From Goekera deserti (lineage in GTDB: Bacteria > Actinomycetota > Actinomycetes > Mycobacteriales > Geodermatophilaceae), in the NCBI RefSeq assembly GCF_010685995.1, contig NZ_JAAGWK010000008.1, positions 124,001 through 188,000 on the forward strand: a stretch of DNA of 64,000 nt. The letters run 5' to 3'. Made by a program: the position numbers and the translations under genes. The notes under the pieces were generated by a model, which was not told where the DNA came from, did no database searches, and was given only the letters and a program-made list of their open reading frames with translations. Below, piece by piece: positions 58,216 through 64,000 of the stretch (position 1 is the first letter of the stretch; each line of letters starts with the position of its first letter).

Positions 58216-59052
58216 GTGGACGACGGGGCAGGCCGGAGCTGGGACCCGACGCTGTACGCGGGCAGCGCCGCGTACTACGCCACCGGCCGGGTCGGCTACC
58301 CGGCCGAGCTCGCCGGCGCGCTGGCCGGGGCGCTCGGCTGGGACGGGACGGGGCGGCTGCTCGACGTCGGCTGCGGGCCGGGATCGCTGACCCTGCTGCT
58401 CGCGCCGTGGTTCGCCGAGACCGTCGGCCTGGACGCCGACGCCGACATGCTGCGCGAGGCCGAGCGGGCCGCCGCCGCGGCCGGCGTGCGCGCCGTCCGC
58501 TGGCGGCAGCTGCGCGCCGAGGAGCTGCCGGCCGACCTGCCACCCGTCGACGTGGTCACCTTCGCCCAGTCCTTCCACTGGCTGGACCGGCCCCGCGTCG
58601 CGGCCACGGTGCGGGACATGCTCACCCCGGGTGGGGTCGTCGTCCACGTGGGTGCCACGACGCACGAGGGCATCGACCCCGACGGCCCGCTGCCCTGGCC
58701 GCGGCCGCCCCGCGCCGAGATCGCGCAGCTCGTACGGCGCAGGCTCGGTCCCGCCCGGCGGGCCGGGCAGGGCGTGGTCACCGGGACGCCGGGCGACGAG
58801 GACGCCGTCTACCGCGCGGCGGGGTTCACCGGGCCGCAGCGGCTGGAGGTGCCCGGCCGGGTGGTGGAGCGGAGCCTGGACGAGGTCGCCGCCTCGGTGC
58901 ACTCGCTGTCCAGCTCGGCACCGCACCTGTTCGGCGACCGGTTCGCCGAGCACGACGCCGAGCTGCGCGCCCTGCTCGCCCGGGCCAGCCCCAGCGGCCG
59001 CTTCAGCGAGCAGATGCGCTCGATCTCGCTGCGCGTCTGGCGCCCGGTCTGA
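58216..59052 (+). CDS. class I SAM-dependent methyltransferase
   Basis: A 278-residue methyltransferase with LLDVGCGPGSLTLLLA (motif I, about 45-60), VGLDADADMLREAE and VVTFAQSFHWLDRPR, then MLTPGGVVVHVG. Substrate unknown. It starts 8 bases after the aminotransferase stop, so it is likely co-transcribed. Convergent with the USP gene. Confidence 0.85.
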   Translation: MDDGAGRSWDPTLYAGSAAYYATGRVGYPAELAGALAGALGWDGTGRLLDVGCGPGSLTLLLAPWFAETVGLDADADMLREAERAAAAAGVRAVRWRQLRAEELPADLPPVDVVTFAQSFHWLDRPRVAATVRDMLTPGGVVVHVGATTHEGIDPDGPLPWPRPPRAEIAQLVRRRLGPARRAGQGVVTGTPGDEDAVYRAAGFTGPQRLEVPGRVVERSLDEVAASVHSLSSSAPHLFGDRFAEHDAELRALLARASPSGRFSEQMRSISLRVWRPV

Positions 59053-59063
59053 CGGCGTCGGTG

Positions 59064-59483
59064 CTACCCGGCCTCGGCGGGGACGCAGAGCACCGGGCGG
59101 GTGGACAGGTGCAGCAGCTTGTAGCTCACCGACCCCAGGAAGGCACCGCGCAACGGGCTCTCGCCGTAGGTGCCGACCACGATGACCCGCGCGTCGTGCC
59201 GGTCGGCGGCGTCCAGCAGGGCCGCGACGGGCTTGGCGTCCAGCACCTCGACGACGGTGCGCACCCCGGCCGCGTCCGCCTCGGCCACGGCGTGCGCGAC
59301 GGCGGTGCCGCCGACCTCGGCCAGTGCCCGGGCGTGCTCGCCCGACTCCTCCCCGACGGTGCCGGGTGGGGCGGCGCCGTAGACCAGGACCAGCGGCTCG
59401 TCGAGGCGGCCGGCCAGGTCGATCGACATCTGCAGCGCCCGGCGGGCACCCGGCGACTCGTCGTAGCCCAGCACGATGCTCAC
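59064..59483 (-). CDS. universal stress protein
   Basis: A 139-residue single-domain USP. The ATP-binding motif G-x2-G-x9-G-S is intact (GTYGESPLRGAFLGSVS) and the N-terminus IVLGYDESPGARRAL is typical. It lies 46 bases after the APC permease on the same strand and is probably co-transcribed, a common pairing of USP domains with APC transporters. Confidence 0.9.
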   Translation of the reverse strand: MSIVLGYDESPGARRALQMSIDLAGRLDEPLVLVYGAAPPGTVGEESGEHARALAEVGGTAVAHAVAEADAAGVRTVVEVLDAKPVAALLDAADRHDARVIVVGTYGESPLRGAFLGSVSYKLLHLSTRPVLCVPAEAG

Positions 59484-59529
59484 GGGTTCTCGGTCCTCAC
59501 GGTGGTCGGGTCGGTGGGTCGTGCGCCGG

Positions 59530-61050
59530 TCACGGGGCGGGGTCGACGACGCTGGCTCCGGACCGGCCGGCGGCGACGTCGGCCTCGAGCCGGTCGGCCG
59601 TCGTCCGCTGCTCGGTCCAGAAGCGGCGGTCCCGCACCCGCCAGCACAGCATGACGACGATGCCGAGGGCGAAGATGCCGATGCCGATCACCAGCGGCGG
59701 GCCCAGGCCGAACCAGGCGACGCCGCTGTCGGAGTTGGCCGGGTCGGACAGGTCGCCGATCGACTCGACGAGCAGCCAGATCAGCAGGCCCGCACCGACC
59801 AGCGGACCCACCCCGATGAGCAGCGCGTCCCTCACGCTGCGGGTCAGCCGGTCCCGGTGGAACACCGCGCAGGCGATGCCGGTCAGCGAGTAGTAGAAGG
59901 CGATCAGCAGCGAGAGCGCCGTGATGGAGTCGAACAGGGCGTTCTCGCTGATCAGGTTGACCACGACGTACCAGGCGCTGGCGATGCCGGCGACCGTCCA
60001 GGTGGACACGTCCGGGGTGCGGAACCGGGGGTGGATCCGGGCCAGCCCGGGCGGCAGCGCGTGCCGGCGGGCCATCGACAGCCCGGTGCGCGAGGCCGGC
60101 AGGATCGTGGTCTGGGTGGAGGCGATGGCCGAGGTGGAGATCGCCAGCAGCAGCACCCAGTCCCAGCCGCCCAGCACGTCCCGGGCCAGCAGGACGAAGA
60201 GGTCCTCGGCCTCCTCGGCGTTGGCCTCCAGGTAGTCGGTGCCGCTGTACACCAGCACCGCGTAGGCGACCGCGAGGTAGGTGACCAGCAGGACGACGGT
60301 GGAGACCACCCCGGCCCGGCCCGGCGCAGACGCCGAGTCCTGGGTCTCCTCGGTCAGGTTGACCGCCGACTCCCAGCCCCAGTAGATGAACACGCCGAGC
60401 AGCAGGCCCCCGGTGAGCGCGGCGCCACCGGCCCCGAAGGGGTTCAGCCAGGACCAGGACGGCGACAGGCCGCCGCCCTCCACGGCGTCGCCACCCAGGC
60501 CCTTGACCAGCGCCACCGCCGCGAACGCCAGCAGGGCCACCACCTGGGCGATGATCAGCACGTTCTGGAACCGCGCGCTGACCTCGGTGCCGATCACGCA
60601 GACCGCGGTCATGGCCAGGATGAGCAGCACGCTCAGCGTGCGCACCGCCCACGTGGTGTCGGCGATCCCGTCCAGCTGCAGGGACAGCAGGCCGAACCGG
60701 ACGCCGACCTCGGCCAGCGACCCGATGACGAGCACGCCGGTCATCGAGATGGCCCAGCCGCCCAGCCAGCCGAACCAGGGCCCCATCGCCCGGGTGACCC
60801 AGGAGAACGTCGTCCCGCAGTCCTGGTCGGCGCGGTTCAGGTAGTAGAACGCTGAGGCGATGAGCAGCATCGGCAGGAACGAGGCCAGGAACACCCCGGG
60901 GGCGTAGACGCCGACCAGGGCCACGACCGCGCCCATCACGGCGGCCAGCGAGTAGGCGGGCGACGTCGACGCGAGGCCGATCACGAGGGCGTCGACGAAG
61001 CCGATGGCCCCTCGGCGCAGCTCTGCCGGGGCACGGTCCGGGCTCGTCAT
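59530..61050 (-). CDS. APC family amino acid/polyamine permease
   Basis: A 506-residue permease with 12 hydrophobic helices. The first helix region IGLASTSPAYSLAAVMGAVV, the GTTFSWVTRAMGPWFGWLGGW segment and FIYWGWESAVNLTEETQDSASAPGRAG are typical of amino acid/polyamine APC transporters (PuuP-like). I use ATG 61050; a promoter with 17-base spacing sits exactly where it would give a leaderless mRNA. Divergent from the saccharopine dehydrogenase-like gene. Confidence 0.88.
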   Translation of the reverse strand: MTSPDRAPAELRRGAIGFVDALVIGLASTSPAYSLAAVMGAVVALVGVYAPGVFLASFLPMLLIASAFYYLNRADQDCGTTFSWVTRAMGPWFGWLGGWAISMTGVLVIGSLAEVGVRFGLLSLQLDGIADTTWAVRTLSVLLILAMTAVCVIGTEVSARFQNVLIIAQVVALLAFAAVALVKGLGGDAVEGGGLSPSWSWLNPFGAGGAALTGGLLLGVFIYWGWESAVNLTEETQDSASAPGRAGVVSTVVLLVTYLAVAYAVLVYSGTDYLEANAEEAEDLFVLLARDVLGGWDWVLLLAISTSAIASTQTTILPASRTGLSMARRHALPPGLARIHPRFRTPDVSTWTVAGIASAWYVVVNLISENALFDSITALSLLIAFYYSLTGIACAVFHRDRLTRSVRDALLIGVGPLVGAGLLIWLLVESIGDLSDPANSDSGVAWFGLGPPLVIGIGIFALGIVVMLCWRVRDRRFWTEQRTTADRLEADVAAGRSGASVVDPAP

Positions 61051-61056
61051 GCGACG

Positions 61057-61085
61057 GTTATCGCAGCCGGAGAGCCATTGCACAA
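61057..61085 (-). promoter_or_regulatory. promoter for a leaderless permease transcript
   Basis: On the minus strand: TTGTGC (61085-61080), a 17-base spacer, then GATAAC (61062-61057), then 6 bases to the ATG at 61050. The start codon is therefore near the predicted first base of the mRNA; no Shine-Dalgarno sequence exists. Confidence 0.55.
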
Positions 61086-61160
61086 GGTCTCTCGTGGGTG
61101 GACGCCCTCCCGACGACGGAAGTCGTCGCTAGGGTGGCGCCACCCACGAAAGGGGCAGTC

Positions 61161-62366
61161 ATGCGGATCCTGCTCGTCGGCGCCGGTGGCGTCGGGAGTG
61201 CGCTGACCGGCATCGCCGCCCGGCGCCCGTTCTTCGACACCCTGGTGGTGGCCGACTTCGACCTCGCCCGGGCGGAGAAGGCGGTGGCCGCCACCGGCGA
61301 CCCGCGGTTCACCGCCGCTCGGGTCGACGCCACCGACGAGGACGCCGTCCGGGCACTGCTGGCCGAGCACTCCTGCGACGTGCTGGTCAACGCCACCGAC
61401 CCGCGCTTCGTGATGCCGCTGTTCCGGGCGGCGCTGGCGGCGGGCACCCACTACCTGGACATGGCGATGTCGCTGTCGCACCCGCACCCCGACCACCCGC
61501 ACACGCTGACCGGGGTGAAGCTCGGCGACGAGCAGTTCGCGCTGGCCGCCGAGTGGGAGCGGGCCGGCCGGCTGGCCCTGGTGGGCATCGGCGTGGAGCC
61601 CGGGCTGTCCGACGTGTTCGCCCGCTACGCCGCCGACCACCTGTTCTCCCACATCGTCGAGCTCGGTGTGCGCGACGGCTCGGACATCACCGTCCGCGGT
61701 CACGACTTCGCCCCGTCCTTCAACATCTGGACGACGATCGAGGAGTGCCTGAACCCGCCGGTGGTGTGGGAACGCGAGCGGGGCTGGTTCACCACGCCGC
61801 CGTTCAGCGAGCCGGAGGTGTTCGAGTTCCCGGAGGGCATCGGGCCGGTCGAGTGCGTCAACGTGGAGCACGAGGAGGTCCTGCTCATGCCCCGCTGGGT
61901 GCAGGCCGAGCGGGTGACCTTCAAGTACGGCCTGGGCGCGGAGTTCATCGGCGTGCTCAAGGCCCTGCACGCCACCGGCCTGGACTCGACGACGCCGATC
62001 CGGGTCGGCGGGGTCGAGGTGTCACCGCGCGACGTGGTGGCCGCCGCACTGCCCGACCCGGCCGGCCTGGGCGAGCTGATGACCGGCCGGACCTGCGCCG
62101 GGCTGTGGGTGACCGGCACCGGCACCGACGGCGAGCCGCGGGAGGTCTACCTCTACCACGTGGTGGACAACGAGTGGTCGATGCGGGAGTACGGCGCCCA
62201 GGCCGTGGTCTGGCAGACGGCGGTCAACCCGGTGGTCGCCCTGGAGCTGCTGGCCACCGGCGCCTGGACCGGCAGCGGCGTGCTCGGCCCGGAGGCCTTC
62301 GACGCCGTCCCGTTCCTGGACCTGCTCACCGCCTACGGCAGCCCCTGGGGCATGCGCGAGGGATGA
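61161..62366 (+). CDS. saccharopine dehydrogenase family protein
   Basis: A 401-residue NAD(P)-binding oxidoreductase. The nucleotide motif is LLVGAGGVGSALTG at the N-terminus, followed by the LVNATDPRFVMPLFRAALAAGTHYLDMA and GIGVEPGLSDVFARYAADHL segments of the saccharopine dehydrogenase/carboxynorspermidine synthase group. The substrate may be a lysine- or polyamine-derived imine. AAAGGGGC precedes the ATG. A TAGGGT -10-like hexamer at 61130 and a CGACGAC-GGAA-GTCGTCG dyad (61111-61128) lie upstream. Confidence 0.85.
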   Translation: MRILLVGAGGVGSALTGIAARRPFFDTLVVADFDLARAEKAVAATGDPRFTAARVDATDEDAVRALLAEHSCDVLVNATDPRFVMPLFRAALAAGTHYLDMAMSLSHPHPDHPHTLTGVKLGDEQFALAAEWERAGRLALVGIGVEPGLSDVFARYAADHLFSHIVELGVRDGSDITVRGHDFAPSFNIWTTIEECLNPPVVWERERGWFTTPPFSEPEVFEFPEGIGPVECVNVEHEEVLLMPRWVQAERVTFKYGLGAEFIGVLKALHATGLDSTTPIRVGGVEVSPRDVVAAALPDPAGLGELMTGRTCAGLWVTGTGTDGEPREVYLYHVVDNEWSMREYGAQAVVWQTAVNPVVALELLATGAWTGSGVLGPEAFDAVPFLDLLTAYGSPWGMREG

Positions 62367-62377
62367 GGACCCCCTCG

Positions 62378-62418
62378 CCCCCCACCACTCGCACGCTCGC
62401 GGCGGGACCCTACGAGGG
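62378..62418. repeat. 3'-end repeat family, copy 3
   Basis: CCCCCACCACTCGCACGCTC then GCGGCGGGACCCTACGAGGG. It begins 12 bases after the saccharopine dehydrogenase-like stop and ends 6 bases before the convergent NlpC/P60 stop. Same family as 29135 and 30965. Confidence 0.8.
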
Positions 62419-62423
62419 AGCCG

Positions 62424-63506
62424 TCACGCGGTGACGCGGCGGGCGCCGACGTAGCCGGACTTGTCCACGCTGGTCACCGCGACCGGGCGGCCGGTGACGC
62501 TGGAGTGCACCATCTGGCCGTTGCCGATGTACATGCCCACGTGGCTGACCGGGGAGTAGAAGAACACCAGGTCACCGGGCTGCAGGTCGGCGCGGGACAC
62601 CGGGGTGCCCATCTGCGACTGGCTGCGGCTGGAGTGCGGCAGCGACACCCCGGCCGCGGCGTAGGCGAACATGGTCAGCCCGGAGCAGTCGAAGCCGTTC
62701 GGGCCGACGGCGCCGACCACGTAGGGGTCACCGACCTGGGCCAGCGCGGTCTGCACGGCGACGCCGGCGGCCTCGGTGGGCGCGGCGGCGGCGGAGGCCG
62801 TCACGGCGGCGGCGGTGGGCGCGGCCAGCGTCGGGCCGGCCAGGACGGTGGTGACCCGCTCGCGCTGCGCGGCGGTGAGCCGGGCGAAGTCGGCCTCGTA
62901 GCCGTCCTGCTGGGCCTGCAGGTCGCGCTGCTGGCCCTCCAGCGTGGCGACCGTGCCCTGCGCGGCCGCGGCGGCGGCGTCGGCGGCGGCCTGGGCGTCC
63001 AGCGCGGTGCGGCGGGCCGCGGCGACCTGGGTGATCATGTCGTCGGTCTCGGCGGCGAGCACGTCGAGCATGCCCAGCTGCTGCACGAGGTCGTCGGCGG
63101 AGCTGCTGGTGAGCAGCACCTCCAGGCGGGAGCGGTGGTTGCCGGCGTAGCCGTGCTGGGCGATGGCCCGCAGCTGCGGGGCGAAGGCGTCGACGGCGGC
63201 CTGGGCGGTGGCGGCCTGGCCGGCGGCGACCTCGGCGGCGGCCAGCTGCTGGCCGGCCAGCTCGCGGGCCTCGTTGACCTGCTCGGCCAGCGCCTCGAGC
63301 TGCTGGCCGGAGCGGGCGACCAGCGTGGCCGCCTCAGCCGCGGTGCTGGGCTCGGCAGCCGGGGCGGGGGCGGCCGGAGCGGGGGCGGCCGGGGCGGCGG
63401 GCGTGGCGGACGCCGTCGGGGCGCAGACGGTCACCGCGATGCCGACGGTGAGCGCCAGCGCGGCAGAGCGGGCCCAGGATCGGGCCGTCGTCCGGTTGCG
63501 GTCCAC
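62424..63506 (-). CDS. secreted NlpC/P60 peptidoglycan hydrolase
   Basis: A 360-residue exported cell-wall hydrolase, similar in layout to mycobacterial RipA. A signal peptide (about 1-35, ending TASA) is followed by an Ala/Pro linker, a long coiled coil (about 55-205) and a C-terminal NlpC/P60 domain with Cys274 (GFDCSGLT), His322 (VSHVGMYIG) and His334. It cleaves D-Glu-diaminopimelate bonds in the peptide stem. GGAGG precedes the GTG at 63506. I saw no ydaO-type leader upstream. Confidence 0.9.
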   Translation of the reverse strand: MDRNRTTARSWARSAALALTVGIAVTVCAPTASATPAAPAAPAPAAPAPAAEPSTAAEAATLVARSGQQLEALAEQVNEARELAGQQLAAAEVAAGQAATAQAAVDAFAPQLRAIAQHGYAGNHRSRLEVLLTSSSADDLVQQLGMLDVLAAETDDMITQVAAARRTALDAQAAADAAAAAAQGTVATLEGQQRDLQAQQDGYEADFARLTAAQRERVTTVLAGPTLAAPTAAAVTASAAAAPTEAAGVAVQTALAQVGDPYVVGAVGPNGFDCSGLTMFAYAAAGVSLPHSSRSQSQMGTPVSRADLQPGDLVFFYSPVSHVGMYIGNGQMVHSSVTGRPVAVTSVDKSGYVGARRVTA

Positions 63507-63661
63507 CGTGGTCCTCCGTGCTCGTCGGTCGACGCGGAGGGCGATCCACCGCGTGTCGTGACGAACCGTAGGGCGACACACCGAGATCGTGTGCACGCCA
63601 CGCGGGGCGGACCGAAGAACCTCTTGACGAGCCGCGAACCGTGTGCTGGGTCGCGGGGAGG

Positions 63662-64000
63662 TCAGTCCCAGAGGCCGCGGGTGCGCGCCCGGGCCGGCAC
63701 CTCGGGCACCAGACGGTCGGCCACCGCACCGGTGACGAAGGAGTAGACGGCCTTGTGGGCGACGTCGACGACCCGGTCGCGCCGGGACCACGTCCACGGC
63801 GGCGCACCGACGCCGGTCACGTTCTCCAGGGTCTGGTCGGTGGCCAGCCGCACCGAGGTGTGCCAGGCCGACGCCCGCCAGCCCCGCAGCCCGGCGGCCG
63901 ACCAGACGCCGCGCAGCGCACCGACGGCAGCGCCGGTGCCCCAGTGCATCAGGTGGTTGGGCACCAGCGGGCGGGCCCGGCCGGGCAGGCGCCGGCCGGT
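63662..64000 (-). CDS. conserved actinobacterial protein, partial (N-terminus outside the window)
   Basis: At least 112 residues; the frame stays open to the window edge, so the start is missing. Visible sequence includes LMHWGTGAAVGALRGVWSAAGLRG and ATDQTLENVTGVGAPPWTW, then DVAHKAVYSFVTGAVADRLV, with small-residue-rich amphipathic helices. It resembles hypothetical membrane-associated proteins of actinobacteria; function unknown. A GTG at 63964 is an alternative start but lacks a clear Shine-Dalgarno sequence. Confidence 0.6.
   Translation of the reverse strand, partial: TGRRLPGRARPLVPNHLMHWGTGAAVGALRGVWSAAGLRGWRASAWHTSVRLATDQTLENVTGVGAPPWTWSRRDRVVDVAHKAVYSFVTGAVADRLVPEVPARARTRGLWD

Noticed and set aside
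63507-63661. ydaO-type c-di-AMP riboswitch before the NlpC/P60 gene
   Set aside because: Such leaders often precede cell-wall hydrolases in actinobacteria, but I could not find the conserved stems or motifs here.

Overview
This is 64 kb of very GC-rich (roughly three quarters G+C) bacterial chromosome. Many starts are GTG, many genes overlap as GTGA or ATGA, intergenic gaps are short, and TANNNT-type -10 boxes and leaderless genes occur. The gene set (DUF4383 and CGNR proteins, NDMA-dependent alcohol dehydrogenase, SAM-IV riboswitch, actinobacterial MetY/MetX, DtxR/IdeR-type iron boxes) indicates a high-GC actinobacterium, most likely Geodermatophilaceae (Blastococcus, Modestobacter or Geodermatophilus type). 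That family-level call is inference. No rRNA, tRNA, CRISPR array, transposase or prophage gene was seen, so this looks like ordinary chromosome rather than an island.

Layout. 0-4.2 kb: DUF4383 membrane protein, glutathione peroxidase, STAS protein, large APC-superfamily permease. 4.5-9.0 kb: probable agmatine/putrescine degradation operon (aminobutyraldehyde-type dehydrogenase, agmatinase-family ureohydrolase, copper amine oxidase). 9.4-14.5 kb: methyltransferase and TetR facing a P450/DNA glycosylase pair, then a TetR facing a GAP-family membrane protein. 14.7-16.8 kb: PAS-GGDEF-EAL protein. 16.9-21.5 kb: heterodimeric ABC transporter divergent from a siderophore-binding lipoprotein, with an iron box between. 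21.5-29.6 kb: Lrp regulator, SDR, MpaB-like protein, a membrane-anchored protein with a sigma-like N-terminus, EamA exporter/CGNR pair, threonine dehydratase, DUF2277. 29.8-32.9 kb: NDMA alcohol dehydrogenase, acyl-CoA dehydrogenase, TetR. 32.9-36.0 kb: iron-box-controlled FecCD-type permease operon with no binding protein of its own. 36.1-39.1 kb: NCS1 transporter, hydantoin/allantoin-type racemase, GntR regulator. 39.3-43.8 kb: acyl-CoA dehydrogenase-like protein, PRC/DUF2382 protein, MscS channel with a mucin-like membrane partner, a decayed GAF-ANTAR gene, a YkvA protein. 43.8-47.6 kb: zinc alcohol dehydrogenase carrying an internal repeat array, then SAM-IV riboswitch-metY-metX. 47.8-51.3 kb: ctaD and a chemoreceptor. 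51.5-56.7 kb: cysteine desulfurase-like protein, gamma carbonic anhydrase, NnrD-type dehydratase, histidine phosphatase, lipoprotein, YdeI protein. 56.8-62.4 kb: class III aminotransferase, methyltransferase, USP, APC permease, saccharopine dehydrogenase-like protein. 62.4-64 kb: NlpC/P60 hydrolase and a gene running off the window.

How genes work together. The two iron loci are complementary: a binding protein without permease genes at 20.4 kb and permease plus ATPase genes without a binding protein at 33 kb, each under a predicted DtxR/IdeR box with 14 of 19 consensus positions. Two regions (4.5-9 kb and 56.8-62.4 kb) look like amine or polyamine catabolism.

The most unusual content is repetitive DNA: five in-frame 33-bp repeats inside an alcohol dehydrogenase, five ~25-bp units that run over the end of an acyl-CoA dehydrogenase gene, an 18-bp array filling a convergent gap, a 62-bp perfect palindrome, and several dispersed hairpin families at gene ends.
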